64,000 nucleotides of DNA from Polaromonas sp. YR568 (GCF_900116715.1 NZ_FPBM01000002.1:412589-476588); one strand, 5' to 3'. Shown: positions 1 through 9,476, counted from the first letter of the stretch. Numbers and translations are program-made. The notes: generated by a model from the letters alone, not told the origin.

Positions 1-521
1 CGGGCATCGACGTGATACGCGCGGCGCACACGCAGTGGCCGACCTGCGCCGTGATGGTGTGCACGGCCTTCGGCGACGAGGCGCATGTGCTGCAATCGAT
101 CGAGGCCGGCGCCTCGGGCTACCTGCTCAAAGACAGCGAACCCGAAAACATGCTGCACGAGATCCGCAGCCTGCACGGCGGCGGCAGCCCCATCAGCCCG
201 CTGATCGCGCGGCAAATCCTGATGCGCTTTCGCGCGGCGCCCGCAGCAGCTGCAGCAGCAACGCCGGCATCCCTGTCGACCTCCTCCGCCGCACCGGCCG
301 CAACCCCGGCCACGGGCGAGCACGCCGTGCTGTCCGCGCGCGAGAAGGAAGTGCTGGAGCTCATCACCAAAGGCTTTACCGCCGATGAGATCGCCCGGCT
401 GATGCAGGTGTCGCAGCACACGGTGCAAACCTATGTGCGCCGCATTTACAGCAAGCTCAATGTCAACTCCCGGGCTGAAGCGATTTATGAAGCCAGGCAC
501 CAGGGCATTCTGGCGGCCTGA
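1..521 (+). CDS. LuxR/NarL-type response regulator, 3' part
   Basis: Partial gene that enters from upstream of the window; the frame is already open at base 3. About 172 residues are visible. The first part is the end of a receiver domain, with the typical GASGYLLKD segment around the conserved lysine. An Ala/Pro-rich linker follows, then a LuxR-type helix-turn-helix (LSAREKEVLELITKGF, EIARLMQVSQHTVQTYVRRIYSKL). The phosphorylated aspartate lies outside the window. The next gene is a sensor kinase whose likely start overlaps this stop codon, so the two form a two-component pair in the order regulator-kinase. The family normally acts as a cytoplasmic transcription factor; its target genes cannot be inferred here. 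Confidence 0.9.
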   Translation, partial: GIDVIRAAHTQWPTCAVMVCTAFGDEAHVLQSIEAGASGYLLKDSEPENMLHEIRSLHGGGSPISPLIARQILMRFRAAPAAAAAATPASLSTSSAAPAATPATGEHAVLSAREKEVLELITKGFTADEIARLMQVSQHTVQTYVRRIYSKLNVNSRAEAIYEARHQGILAA

Positions 522-2424
522 AGTGCTGGCGCGCGCCGCGCGCCGGCTGGTCTTATGCGCGGGCCTGATGGCCGGCTGCACCGCGCTGTGGGCCGCGCCG
601 CCGGTGGTGCACTACACCAGCGCCGAGATGCTTCGCGAAGAAGGCCGCAGCTTCAAGCCGCTGGCCGCCGTGGTGGACGAAGCCGCCCTGCCGGGAAGCT
701 GGACCAAGGTGGAGTTGCCGCTGGTCATTCCGACGCCTGTGGCCCAGCCCGCCGCTTCGGGCGGCGGCAAACCGCCGGTCGTGACAACCTGGCTGCGCGT
801 GCGGCTTGATGAACTGCAGGGCCTGCGCAGCCCCACCCACTTCTACCTGATCCGCTGGCTGGCGGCCGGCCAGATCGCGGTGTATGCCGACGGCAAGCTG
901 CGCTACCGCTCCACCGGCAGCCCGGTCTGGAATTTGTTCAACCACCCGGCGCTGCTGCTGCCGCTGAACCAGACGGCCGACAGCCCGCCGCCCCAAACCC
1001 TGTTGATACGCATGGACAGCCTGCCTTCTCCCGAGGCCGCGATCTCGTCCTTCTACGCGGGTGACTCCGACAGCCTGGTCGACATGGCGGCCAAACGCGA
1101 CTGGCTGGCCTACCAGCTGCCCTTTATGAGCAGCGCGGCCTTCCTGGCGGTGGGCATTTTCTCGCTGGCGGTATGGGCGGTGCGCCGCCACCCGGCCAGC
1201 CTGCTGCTGTTTGCGATTGCGCTGATGGCTGCGATACGGCGCTGGCATTTCCAGCTGGGCCCCGAAAAGCTCATCGTCAGCGACGCCTGGTTCATTTGGC
1301 TCACCCTCAACGCGCTGATGTGGCAGCTGCTGGCGCTGCACCACTTTCTGCAGTTGCTGCACGGCCGGGTCATGCGCCGGCTCAGCTGGCTGATGCTGGG
1401 CATCGCCGTGGTCTTTTCCCTTATCACGCTGCCCTTTGCCTCGCTACTGCCCAGCCTGCTGGTGTTCAGGCCCTACGCCCACTTGCTGCTGATCGGCATG
1501 GGCACGGTGGTCACCGGCCTGGGGCTCTGGCACTCCTGGCGCAGCACCTCGCCGGACGCAAAGATGCTGTCCTTCGCGCTGCTGATCAGCTATGTCTTCG
1601 GCTTCTACGACTGGGCACGGCTGAAGTACGTGCTGGACCTGGAAAGCTACTACCTCACGCCCTACGCGGCCATGATTCTTTTTGTCGTGTTCGTCGTGAT
1701 CATGTTCCGGCAGTATGTGGGCGCCCTGGCCACGGTGGAGCAGGTCAACAGCGGGCTGGAGGAAACCCTCAGGAAGCGCGAAACCGAACTGGCCGCCAGC
1801 TATGAAAAGCTGCGCGACGTCGAGCAGCGCCAGACGCTGAGCCAGGAGCGCCAGCGCCTGACGCAGGACATGCACGACGGCCTGGGCTCTTCGCTGGTGA
1901 GCGCGCTGCGGGTGGTCGAGGGCGGGCGGCTCAGCGAAGCCGACGTGGCCGAAGTCCTCAAGGGCTGCATTGACGACCTCAAGCTGGCCATCGATTCGCT
2001 GGAGCCGGTGGAGGCCGACCTGCTGCTGCTGCTGGCCACTCTGCGCTTTCGCCTGGGCCCGCGGCTGGCAGGCGCGGGCGTGTCGCTGCGATGGGAGATC
2101 TCCGACGTGCCGCCGCTGGACTGGCTGGACCCGCGCAATGCGCTGCACATTCTGCGCATACTGCAGGAGGCCTTTACAAACACCCTCAAGCACACCCGCG
2201 CGACGCAGATACGCGTGACGACGGGCGCGGAGGACGGCTATGTCACCGTGACGGTGACCGACAACGGCGGCGGGTTCTCCGTAGCCCAGGCAGAGCACGC
2301 CGGCCAGGGCCTGGCCAACCAGCGGCGCCGCGCCCAGGCCATTGGCGCGGAGATCGTGCTGACGTCCAGCGATGTGGGCACCACACTGACGCTGAAATTG
2401 CCCGAAAAGCGCAGCCCGGGTTGA
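487..2424 (+). CDS. Membrane sensor histidine kinase (NarX/UhpB-type, HisKA_3)
   Basis: About 645 aa. The N-terminus has a signal-like hydrophobic stretch ending in WAAPP, then a periplasmic domain of roughly 200 residues, a block of about seven predicted membrane segments (nt 1110-1720) and a short coiled coil. The kinase core follows: a phospho-acceptor motif QDMHDGLGSSL with the histidine near residue 463, an N-box (EAFTNTLKHTR) near residue 563 and a G-box (VTDNGGGFSV). The layout resembles 7TMR-DISM sensor kinases, which sense extracytoplasmic signals. I chose the ATG at 487; a GTG at 523 just after the regulator stop is an alternative, and an in-frame start at 433 would overlap the regulator too far. 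Partner of the preceding LuxR regulator. The signal is unknown. Confidence 0.88.
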   Translation: MKPGTRAFWRPEVLARAARRLVLCAGLMAGCTALWAAPPVVHYTSAEMLREEGRSFKPLAAVVDEAALPGSWTKVELPLVIPTPVAQPAASGGGKPPVVTTWLRVRLDELQGLRSPTHFYLIRWLAAGQIAVYADGKLRYRSTGSPVWNLFNHPALLLPLNQTADSPPPQTLLIRMDSLPSPEAAISSFYAGDSDSLVDMAAKRDWLAYQLPFMSSAAFLAVGIFSLAVWAVRRHPASLLLFAIALMAAIRRWHFQLGPEKLIVSDAWFIWLTLNALMWQLLALHHFLQLLHGRVMRRLSWLMLGIAVVFSLITLPFASLLPSLLVFRPYAHLLLIGMGTVVTGLGLWHSWRSTSPDAKMLSFALLISYVFGFYDWARLKYVLDLESYYLTPYAAMILFVVFVVIMFRQYVGALATVEQVNSGLEETLRKRETELAASYEKLRDVEQRQTLSQERQRLTQDMHDGLGSSLVSALRVVEGGRLSEADVAEVLKGCIDDLKLAIDSLEPVEADLLLLLATLRFRLGPRLAGAGVSLRWEISDVPPLDWLDPRNALHILRILQEAFTNTLKHTRATQIRVTTGAEDGYVTVTVTDNGGGFSVAQAEHAGQGLANQRRRAQAIGAEIVLTSSDVGTTLTLKLPEKRSPG

Positions 2425-2505
2425 CCACGGTCGTCCTTACGCCTCTTTACCTCCCTTTACGCCGGCATGGCCGTGTTGCCGCACTGCCCTCTTCATAATC
2501 ACCCC

Positions 2506-3048
2506 ATGAAGATTTCGCCACGCATCCCCAAGCTCCTCATCCATCGCTTCCCTGCCAACCGGCAACGCCCCGCCCTCCAGCTGGCAGGCGCCCTTTTGGC
2601 CGCCTTGCTCAGCAGCCTTGCGGCCGCGCAGGGCCTCAAGCCCTCCCCCGCCATCGTTGCGCCCGCACCCGCTGCCTCGTCGGCCGCCGCGGCAACGCCC
2701 ACCGTTCATCCGCTGGTGGGCACCTGGAGCTGGACCTTGCCCGGAAAAACCTGCGCAGAAACCTGGCAGTACCGCGCCGACGGCAGGCGCCTGGGCACTA
2801 GCGGCGAAGAGGTCACCCAGGCCGACTACCAGGTGTCGGCCGCCGCCACAACGGCAGGCTTTTACCCGCTGACCGAAACGGTGACCAACAGCAACGGCAA
2901 GCGCGACTGCTCTGGCGACCTGCATGCCGACGGCGACGAAAGCGTGGTGCGCTTTATCCAGTTCAGCCCCAAAAAGGACCAGTTCATCGTGTGCAAGGCA
3001 GCGTCGCTGGAAGCCTGCTTCGGGCCGCTCAGGCGCGTGCCGGACTGA
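2506..3048 (+). CDS. Hypothetical secreted protein
   Basis: About 180 aa from the ATG at 2506; an in-frame ATG at 2467 is less likely because it adds a tail before the signal peptide. A signal peptide (LAGALLAALLSSLAAAQG) is followed by an Ala/Pro-rich linker. A compact domain then starts at HPLVGTWSW and contains several aromatic residues and cysteines (KTCAETWQY, RDCSGDLHADG, VCKAASLEACFG). The GTW opening and beta-rich look recall lipocalin-like small periplasmic domains, but I cannot assign a family. It converges with the DUF4124 gene, whose stop is immediately adjacent. Confidence 0.75.
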   Translation: MKISPRIPKLLIHRFPANRQRPALQLAGALLAALLSSLAAAQGLKPSPAIVAPAPAASSAAAATPTVHPLVGTWSWTLPGKTCAETWQYRADGRRLGTSGEEVTQADYQVSAAATTAGFYPLTETVTNSNGKRDCSGDLHADGDESVVRFIQFSPKKDQFIVCKAASLEACFGPLRRVPD

Positions 3049-3603
3049 TCAATACTTGTATTTGGAGCCGCAGCCGACAACGTGGTTGCGGTCGCTGGAC
3101 ATGCACTGGTAAAACAACTTCTTGTTGCCTGTGGCCGACTCGCAATCGGCGGGCGTGGTTGTTGAAAGCGCCTCGCGCAGCTTGCTGGCCACGCCCTCAA
3201 AATCGGCCGCCTTGGTATAGCCCTGCTGCACATTGCGCTGGCCCGTCTCCAGCATGGTGGTGACCTGAGAGCGCACATTGCCCACCGCCGTACTGCAAGA
3301 CAAAGGAACGGTGTTCGGGTCCACCTTCTTGAGGGCGATCTCCATGCCCTGCATCATCTCCCGGGTGTCCTTGTTGATCGGCTTGGTGCCCCCGAGATGG
3401 TTTTTACCGGGGGTACTGCCGCTGCCGGCTCCGCCCTGCAGCTTCATCGGCTCAACATCCTTCTCTGCGGCGGGCGGCTGGGAGCCATAGTGGGTCTTGC
3501 CGCTGGCATCCACCCATTTGTAAACCGGCTGGGCCTGGCCGCCGTGCCACACCGCCAGCAGCGCGCCGGCCATCAGAACTTTTCGCCATTGTTTTTTCAG
3601 CAT
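3049..3603 (-). CDS. DUF4124 domain-containing protein
   Basis: 184 aa. A signal peptide (MLKKQWRKVLMAGALLAVW to GQAQ) is followed directly by the DUF4124 signature PVYKWVDASGKTHYGSQPP, a small beta domain common in periplasmic proteins of beta- and gammaproteobacteria. A Gly-rich linker and a helical C-terminal half with four cysteines (SCSTAVG, ADCESATG, QCMSSDR, VGCGSKY) follow. I chose the ATG at 3603 over the one at 3609 because the AAGG upstream is correctly spaced only for 3603. Monocistronic, convergent with the preceding secreted protein. Function unknown. Confidence 0.82.
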   Translation of the reverse strand: MLKKQWRKVLMAGALLAVWHGGQAQPVYKWVDASGKTHYGSQPPAAEKDVEPMKLQGGAGSGSTPGKNHLGGTKPINKDTREMMQGMEIALKKVDPNTVPLSCSTAVGNVRSQVTTMLETGQRNVQQGYTKAADFEGVASKLREALSTTTPADCESATGNKKLFYQCMSSDRNHVVGCGSKYKY

Positions 3604-3701
3604 ATGCATCCTTGCAAGGCCCGCGCCTGATGCGGCACAGAGTGGTTGAAATTGTAGGAGCGCCGTCTGCGCCTGCGGAGGTGATTTTTACCGGCCGTGT
3701 G

Positions 3702-5168
3702 TCACCGGATACCCTGGCGCACGCCGATCAATGACTGCAGAAAGCCCGCGTCGAAATGCTCGCCGATGTAGTCTGCCAGGCCATCGAACACCGAGTCCAG
3801 CGTGGGCACGGCCGCGCCGAAGAGCGCCTTGAGCACGCGCGGGTCTTCAAACATGCCGTGCAAATACAGGCCCAGCACATTGCCTGCCTGGTTTTGCCAG
3901 GCAAGGCCTTCGGGCATCACGGCGTGCGCCACATCGCCCGCCGCCGCCATGGCTGAATGCGGCGCCGTCTGGCCATGGTGGATTTCATAGCCCTGCACTT
4001 CCACACCCGAAAGGCCCGCCCACAAGCCGTGCAATGGCGTGAAAGCGGCTTGCCGGTGCTGCACGGTTTTAGCTTCGTCAAACACGGTGACCACCGGCAG
4101 CAATCCGAGGCCGGGCGCGTTGCCGTCAATGCCGTGCGGGTCTATCAGCGCCTCGCCCAGCATCTGCAGGCCGCCGCAAATACCCAGCACCGCGCCGCCG
4201 CGGCCGGCATGCGCCGCCACGGCCTGGTCCAGCCCCTGCGCACGCAGCCAGGCCAGGTCGCCGCTGGTGTGTTTGGAGCCCGGCAAGATCACCCAGTCGG
4301 CGCCCATCAAGTCGGCCGGGCTGCGCACCCACTTGAGCCGCACGCCGGGCACATTTTTGAGCGGCTGAAACTCGTCCAGGTTGCTGATGCGCGGATAAGC
4401 AATCACCGCAACCGTCCGGTTGACGGCGCCGCTGGCCACGCTGCGGTCATCAAACACGCCGTCTTCTTCAGGCAGGCCGTGCTGCCACCACATGGGCAGC
4501 GTTGCGACGGTGGGGATGCCGGTCATGTCCTGCAGCATCAGCGGGCCGGGGGCCAGCAGTTTTGCGTCACCCCGGAATTTATTGAGCACAAAGCCCTTGA
4601 GGAGTTTTCGCTCCGCCTCGTCCAGCATGGCCCAGGTGCCGTACAGGTGGGCAAATGCGCCGCCCCTGTCAATGTCGGTCACCAGCAGGCAGGCGGCGTT
4701 GGCGTGCTGCGCCGAGCGCATGTTGACGATGTCGCTGGCCTTGAGGTTGATCTCGGCCGGTGAGCCGGCGCCCTCCATCACCACCACATCGTTTTCTTGC
4801 AGCAGCTCATCGAGCGCACGCGCCACCACCGGCCACACGGATGCGCTGCGGCCGCGCCACTCCATGCGTGAGAGCTCCGGGTTGACTTGCCCCATCAGCA
4901 CGACCTGGCTTTGCGTGTCTTTCTCCGGCTTGAGCAGCAACGGGTTCATGCGCACGTCAGGCACAGCGTTGGCCGCGAGCGACTGGAAGTACTGGGCGCT
5001 GCCGATCTCACCCTGCGCGACCACCCTGGCGTTGTTGCTCATGTTTTGCGCTTTAAACGGCGCAACCTTGAGCCCCTGGCGCGCGTAGTAGCGGCACAGT
5101 GCCGTGGTCAGCCAGCTTTTGCCGGCGCCGCTGGTGGTGCCCAGCACCATCACACTCTTTGCAGTCAT
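3702..5168 (-). CDS. cobQ: Cobyric acid synthase
   Basis: 488 aa, normal length for the CobQ/CbiP family. It amidates the b, d, e and g side chains of adenosyl-cobyrinate a,c-diamide using glutamine and ATP in the cytoplasm. The N-terminal dethiobiotin-synthetase-like domain begins [18 protein letters not shown] (P-loop variant). The C-terminal type-I glutaminase domain has the nucleophile in [11 protein letters not shown] and the histidine in LYLHGMFED. The start is placed at the ATG overlapping the cobD stop by 4 bp; the longer open frame upstream is spurious. Last gene of the minus-strand B12 operon. Confidence 0.96.
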   Translation of the reverse strand: MTAKSVMVLGTTSGAGKSWLTTALCRYYARQGLKVAPFKAQNMSNNARVVAQGEIGSAQYFQSLAANAVPDVRMNPLLLKPEKDTQSQVVLMGQVNPELSRMEWRGRSASVWPVVARALDELLQENDVVVMEGAGSPAEINLKASDIVNMRSAQHANAACLLVTDIDRGGAFAHLYGTWAMLDEAERKLLKGFVLNKFRGDAKLLAPGPLMLQDMTGIPTVATLPMWWQHGLPEEDGVFDDRSVASGAVNRTVAVIAYPRISNLDEFQPLKNVPGVRLKWVRSPADLMGADWVILPGSKHTSGDLAWLRAQGLDQAVAAHAGRGGAVLGICGGLQMLGEALIDPHGIDGNAPGLGLLPVVTVFDEAKTVQHRQAAFTPLHGLWAGLSGVEVQGYEIHHGQTAPHSAMAAAGDVAHAVMPEGLAWQNQAGNVLGLYLHGMFEDPRVLKALFGAAVPTLDSVFDGLADYIGEHFDAGFLQSLIGVRQGIR

Positions 5169-6187
5169 TGGCTTGTTTCGATCAATCGTTGCCATGCATT
5201 GTGCAGCGCGTCCTGCACAGCGGGCGGCTGCACGCACAGGCGCACATGGCCGGGCAAGCCAAAGGAGGTGGTGTCGCGCAGCTTGATGCCCTGGGCGCGC
5301 AACGCGGCCAGGGCCTGTTGCAGGCTCAGCCCTTCGGGCAAGGCGGGCTGGGCGCAAAAGAAGTTGGCCTCGCTGGGCAGGCAAGTCCAGCCCAGCGATT
5401 CGCAGAGGCTGATCTGGCGAGCTTTCCATTCGCGCAAGGTCTGGAGGCTGTTGGCCAGCCATTCCTGCGCCTCGCGGCCTGTCCAGGCTTGCAACATGGC
5501 CTCGCCATGCGCACCCACGGGCCACGAGGGGCAAAGCTGCTCCAGCGCAGCGGCCGCATTGGCCTGGCCTGCCGGTGCAATCGCATAGGCTGCACGCACG
5601 CCAGTCAGGCCCAGCGCCTTGTTGGGTGTCCAGAGCTGCCAGGTGTTTCGCAACTGCTGCGGCAAGAGCGAGGGCGCGGCGCTGAGCCGCAAGGGTTCAT
5701 ACGCACGGTCCAGCACGACGAACGCTTCGTCTTTCCGGCTGTCGACCAGCGTTTGAAGCCCGCCCTGCGCAGCGCCCAGCGGACTGGAAGGCTCACAGGC
5801 CCAGAGCAACTGTGCCTCGCCTGCCTCACCGGTGACCGGCAAACCATGCGCGTGAGCCGCCTGTGCGTAATCGCCGTAGCTCATGGGCGGCAGCCAGACG
5901 GCGCGCGCGCCCTGGCGCACCGCCAGCGTGGTGATGCGAAAGATGAATTCGCTGGCGCTGGCGGCCAGCAGCACCCTCGCCTCGTCGACCTGATGAAAGG
6001 CTGCCAGTTGCCCGCGCAATGCGGTGTAGCCCGCATCGGGGTAACGGGTGGCGTCAGCCTGCTGCACGGCGGCCAGCGCAACAGGGCATGGCCCGCAGGC
6101 ATTGCTGTTGGTGGAAAAGTCATGCGGCGGCAGGCCCAGCCCGTCGGGGCCGCCGTGGATGCGGGAGGTGGCAGGTTTGGCGCTCAT
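5165..6187 (-). CDS. cobD: Threonine-phosphate decarboxylase-like PLP enzyme
   Basis: 340 aa, fold-type I aminotransferase of the CobD/CobC family. It makes (R)-1-amino-2-propanol phosphate for the nucleotide loop of cobalamin. The N-terminus (DFSTNSNACGP) is typical, and the PLP-binding lysine lies in WTPNKALGLTGVRAAYA. Start at 6187 gives a 4-bp overlap with cbiB, and its stop overlaps the cobQ start by 4 bp, so the three are translationally coupled. Neighbouring CbiB uses its product. Naming varies (cobC in Pseudomonas denitrificans, cobD in Salmonella). Confidence 0.93.
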   Translation of the reverse strand: MSAKPATSRIHGGPDGLGLPPHDFSTNSNACGPCPVALAAVQQADATRYPDAGYTALRGQLAAFHQVDEARVLLAASASEFIFRITTLAVRQGARAVWLPPMSYGDYAQAAHAHGLPVTGEAGEAQLLWACEPSSPLGAAQGGLQTLVDSRKDEAFVVLDRAYEPLRLSAAPSLLPQQLRNTWQLWTPNKALGLTGVRAAYAIAPAGQANAAAALEQLCPSWPVGAHGEAMLQAWTGREAQEWLANSLQTLREWKARQISLCESLGWTCLPSEANFFCAQPALPEGLSLQQALAALRAQGIKLRDTTSFGLPGHVRLCVQPPAVQDALHNAWQRLIETSQ

Positions 6188-7197
6188 ACCAATACCGCCA
6201 TCGTCGCCATCGCAACCAGCAGCAGCGCGGCCACCGCAACAGAGACCAGCACGAACAGCGCTTTGCAAGCCAGCCCCTGAGCCAGCCCGGTGTCTGACGC
6301 TTCGGGCGGCCGCCCTTCGGGGTTCAGGCTGTACACACCCGGCTTGCCCAGCGAAATAGTCAAGGCCAGCGCCATGGCCGCCATGGGCCAGCCACTGTTG
6401 GGTGAAGGGGTCTTGCGCGCTTCCTGCTGCAATGCCCGCATCGGCAAGCCTTTTGCCGCCAGCGCCAGCAGCAGCGCAGTGATGCGCGCCGGCGCCCATG
6501 ACAGTACGTCGTCGGCGCGCGCCGCCCACTTGCCGGCCCATTCCCAGTTTTTGCCGCGGTACATGCCGCGGTAACCCCACATGGCATCGGCTGTATTGGC
6601 AAAACGGTAAACGGCCGCGCCCGGCAGGCCCAGCAGCACAAACCAGAAGATGGGCGCCACCACCGAGTCATTGAGGTTTTCGGCCAGCGATTCAATGGCG
6701 CTTTCACGCACCTGGCTTTCGCTGAGCTGCGTGGTGTCGCGGCTGACCAGCCATGACAGGCGCTCACGCCCGGCTTCCAGCGACTGCGCCAGCGCCAGCT
6801 CGACGGCACCTACCTCTTCGCGCAGCATGCGCCAGGAGAGCATGCCTTTCAAAACCCAGGCCATCAGGATGGCGACCAAGGCGGCTTCCACCCCGCTCAG
6901 CAAGTCAGCTTGCGCACGGTATTCGCTGACCTGCCAGAAGACCAGCGCCTGGACACTCCAGCCCAGCGCACCCACGGCAAGCACGCCCAGCCACCATGCC
7001 AAAGCCCCCAGCAAAAAGGCCGGCGCCGGCGGGCAGCGCACAGTGATGCTTCCACACAGGCGCAGGTAGTTCCCCATCCAGACCACGGGATGCACCCTGG
7101 CAGGCGGCTCGCCGAAATGCTCGTCAATCCACAGGGCCAGCAACAATACCAAAGCCAGCACCCACGCCAGGCCGCCCGGCAAACCCGGCGAGGCCAT
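6184..7197 (-). CDS. cbiB: Adenosylcobinamide-phosphate synthase CbiB
   Basis: 337 aa polytopic inner-membrane protein that attaches the aminopropanol (phosphate) arm to adenosylcobyric acid. Recognisable motifs: DEHFGEPPARVHPVVWMGNYL near the N-terminus, ESLAENLNDSVVAPIFW in the middle and NTADAMWGYRG further on, with several hydrophobic helices. Start is set at the ATG at 7197 (MASPGLPGG), directly before the first membrane segment; an in-frame ATG at 7272 would overlap bluB. Overlaps cobD by 4 bp. Confidence 0.93.
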   Translation of the reverse strand: MASPGLPGGLAWVLALVLLLALWIDEHFGEPPARVHPVVWMGNYLRLCGSITVRCPPAPAFLLGALAWWLGVLAVGALGWSVQALVFWQVSEYRAQADLLSGVEAALVAILMAWVLKGMLSWRMLREEVGAVELALAQSLEAGRERLSWLVSRDTTQLSESQVRESAIESLAENLNDSVVAPIFWFVLLGLPGAAVYRFANTADAMWGYRGMYRGKNWEWAGKWAARADDVLSWAPARITALLLALAAKGLPMRALQQEARKTPSPNSGWPMAAMALALTISLGKPGVYSLNPEGRPPEASDTGLAQGLACKALFVLVSVAVAALLLVAMATMAVLV

Positions 7198-7222
7198 AAA
7201 GGGTGTCCAGCTCACCAGCACG

Positions 7223-7951
7223 TCAGCCGGCCTCTGGGCCAGGCTCACCAGGCGCGCCCCAGTGGTCTTCAAACACCATGTCGGCCAGTGGCGCGCGGCG
7301 CGCCCACTTCTCGGCCTGCAACATGGGCTGGTCGTAAAAGGCGGCTACCGGCCCCAGGCACAGCACGGCGATGGGCTTGCTGCCTTCCGGCATCTGCAGC
7401 AGCGCGGCCAGTTGCTGCGGGTCGAAAATCGAGACCCAGCCCATCCCCAGGCCTTCAGCACGCGCCGCGAGCCAGAGGTTCTGAATGGCGCAGGCCGCCG
7501 AGGCCACATCCATCTCAGGCAAAGTGCGCCGGCCAAACACATGCTGCTCACGGCCCGGCGGCAAGGCCACGACCAGCACTTCGGCTGCATCAAGCACACC
7601 CTGCACCTTGAGTTTCATGAACTCGTCTTCACGCTCGCCCAGCGCCTGGGCGGTCAGCACCCGCTCCTGCTCTATGAGCGCGTGAACCCCTTCGCGCAAG
7701 GGCCGGCTGCGCACGCGGATAAAACGCCAGGGCTGCATAAAGCCCACGCTGGGCGCATGGTGCGCGGCCGACAGCAGGCGCTGCAGCACATCGTCAGCCA
7801 CCGCGCCGCCGCTGAAGTGGCGCATGTCGCGCCGCTCAAAGATGGCGCGGTACACCGCCTGCTGCTCAGCGTCGCTGAAAGCGTGGCTGGGCGCAGCCGC
7901 ATCGGCCGGGCCCGCCACAGCGGCGCAGACCACCCCCGTCACACCACTCAC
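7223..7951 (-). CDS. bluB: 5,6-dimethylbenzimidazole synthase
   Basis: 242 aa flavin-destructase of the nitroreductase fold. It converts reduced FMN and oxygen to 5,6-dimethylbenzimidazole, the lower ligand of cobalamin. Typical BluB sequence: FERRDMRHFSGG near the N-terminus, AAHHAPSVGFMQPWRFIRV in the flavin site and EGLGMGWVSIFDP near the C-terminus. The start is a GTG overlapping the cbtA stop by 4 bp (GTGA). Its presence implies oxygen-dependent lower-ligand synthesis, matching CobN and the aerobic route. Confidence 0.93.
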   Translation of the reverse strand: MSGVTGVVCAAVAGPADAAAPSHAFSDAEQQAVYRAIFERRDMRHFSGGAVADDVLQRLLSAAHHAPSVGFMQPWRFIRVRSRPLREGVHALIEQERVLTAQALGEREDEFMKLKVQGVLDAAEVLVVALPPGREQHVFGRRTLPEMDVASAACAIQNLWLAARAEGLGMGWVSIFDPQQLAALLQMPEGSKPIAVLCLGPVAAFYDQPMLQAEKWARRAPLADMVFEDHWGAPGEPGPEAG

Positions 7952-8772
7952 TGAGGAGCTTGCACGGCGCCCGCGACGGGCGCCTCTGAACGCTGCAGCA
8001 CCGCCAGCAATGCCGGGCGCACCCAGCGCTGGAAGGCCCATCCGCCCGCCAGGCCCATGCAGACCCAGAACGACAGCGACACCCAGGTCGTAGCCCAGAT
8101 GAACTGCGTGCCCAGCTGGCGCAGGGCCGTCTGGGCCTCGCCGCTGAAACCGGCCAGAGGGTCTGTCGCAATGTGGGGTGCGCCTACAACATAAGGCACG
8201 GCCAGCCAGGCCGCAGCGGCGGCCCAGCGCCAGGGATTGCGCAGCATGGCCAGCGACCCGCAGGCCAGCGCCGCACTGGCGGCCGCCAGAACCCACCAGC
8301 CCTGGCGTGAGCCCAGGCGGGCGGCATCCATGCCGGGGATTTCCGCATGCAGGCCCAGCGAAGGCCAGAAGTGAAAAGTCAGCCAGCCCGCCGCGGCCAC
8401 CCAGGCGGCCAGCGTCAGGGAGCGCAGGTTGCTGCCGCGCGCAAGGCTAAAGCCCATCACCACAAACACCAGCAGCGCCATGCTGAAAGCGTGCAGGACG
8501 TTGGCCACCCAGGTCCAGAAAATGCGCTCCGCGCCATCGGCCGGCTCCCATTCCTTGGCAGCCTCGCCCGCATGGGTATGCGCGGCGCCATCGGTATGCG
8601 TATGGGCGGCGGCAGGCGCAGCCGCCGCAGCGGGAGCTTCCACCTTCTGGCTTTCATACACCTCTGCGGCCAGGATGATGGGCACGGCCTGCAGCTGCTG
8701 CACGCCCGACTGCACGCTACCCACGACCACGGCCACCGCCAGGGCGGCCCAGATCAATCGTTGAAAAATCAT
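7948..8772 (-). CDS. cbtA: Predicted cobalt transporter subunit CbtA
   Basis: 274 aa membrane protein with about five hydrophobic helices (MIFQRLIWAALAVAVVVGS first) and a His-rich segment, AAHTHTDGAAHTHAG, around residues 55-70. CbtA was proposed as a cobalt importer subunit from its association with B12 riboswitches and cobalamin genes. The histidines would be periplasmic or lumenal metal ligands (inference). Pairs with cbtB just upstream, 28 bp apart. Confidence 0.9.
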   Translation of the reverse strand: MIFQRLIWAALAVAVVVGSVQSGVQQLQAVPIILAAEVYESQKVEAPAAAAAPAAAHTHTDGAAHTHAGEAAKEWEPADGAERIFWTWVANVLHAFSMALLVFVVMGFSLARGSNLRSLTLAAWVAAAGWLTFHFWPSLGLHAEIPGMDAARLGSRQGWWVLAAASAALACGSLAMLRNPWRWAAAAAWLAVPYVVGAPHIATDPLAGFSGEAQTALRQLGTQFIWATTWVSLSFWVCMGLAGGWAFQRWVRPALLAVLQRSEAPVAGAVQAPQ

Positions 8773-8800
8773 GGCTGTTCTCCAGTGAAGTGCGCTGCGA

Positions 8801-8992
8801 TCAGTGGCAGGGTTTGACGGTCACATGGCGCGCGTCATGCGCGGCGTTGTGCGCCAGCGGGCTCTCCGCAAAGGCCACGCCGTACAGCACGACGAAGCCC
8901 AGCACGGCGGCGCCGAGCAGCGGGCGCAGCACGGCCTGGGCGGGGTTAAGGGCATGAGAAGGGCTGTGGGCCAGCGTTGTCGGTTCAGTCAT
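8801..8992 (-). CDS. cbtB: Predicted cobalt transporter subunit CbtB
   Basis: 63 aa. One transmembrane helix (LGAAVLGFVVLYGVAFAES) is followed by a short tail with clustered histidines and a final cysteine (HNAAHDARHVTVKPCH), the hallmark of CbtB. Start is at the ATG at 8992, preceded on its strand by a good Shine-Dalgarno (AAGGAGAT); a start at 9067 would overlap the upstream gene. Works with CbtA in cobalt uptake. Confidence 0.9.
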   Translation of the reverse strand: MTEPTTLAHSPSHALNPAQAVLRPLLGAAVLGFVVLYGVAFAESPLAHNAAHDARHVTVKPCH

Positions 8993-9047
8993 GGCGATCT
9001 CCTTGGGTTGGTGGGTGAATAAAAAGAAACATAGTGAGTTTGGGCCC

Positions 9048-9452
9048 TTATGTCGAGGCCTGTCCATTCAAGCCTATGGGGGGCAGCCGGGCAAGGATGC
9101 CGGCGCGCAGGCGCTCGGGCCGCGTATTGCGCATCAGGTTGCCGTCGGCGCTCTGCCGGTGCAGCTGCGCGCAGGCAATTACCTGGGCGGCCGTTTCGGC
9201 ATCAGGCGCGAGGTCGCCAAAGTAATAGCTGAATTTACCCTGGGCCTGCAGGGTCACCGTGCAGGCGCGGGAGCAGCCGCTCATGCAGGCCAGGCCGCGA
9301 AGCTTCAGGCCCTTGTGCAGCCCGGTGTCCAGTTCGCACACCAGCAGCGCGTCCTGCACGGCCTCAAACAGGGCCAACCCGTCGGCGGGCAGCTCGCGCG
9401 ATGCGCCCTGCGGGCGGCAGGTGGTGCAGACAATGATTTCGGTATCGGACAT
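9048..9452 (-). CDS. DUF1636 metal-binding-like protein
   Basis: 134 aa. Conserved cysteines are arranged as in small ferredoxin/thioredoxin-like metal proteins: VCTTC near the N-terminus and LACMSGCSRACTVTL in the middle. The family is often found beside cobalamin synthesis and cobaltochelatase genes, as here between the chelatase and the Cbt transporter. A role in cobalt handling or an Fe-S cluster is inference; the biochemical function is not known to me. Confidence 0.85.
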   Translation of the reverse strand: MSDTEIIVCTTCRPQGASRELPADGLALFEAVQDALLVCELDTGLHKGLKLRGLACMSGCSRACTVTLQAQGKFSYYFGDLAPDAETAAQVIACAQLHRQSADGNLMRNTRPERLRAGILARLPPIGLNGQAST

Positions 9453-9476
9453 AACTACGTTGTGCGGTTCGGTGAA

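Noticed and set aside
433..486. Upstream start of the histidine kinase at 433
   Set aside because: It would overlap the HTH of the response regulator by nearly 90 bp and puts a polar stretch before the signal-like segment; 487 or 523 fits better.
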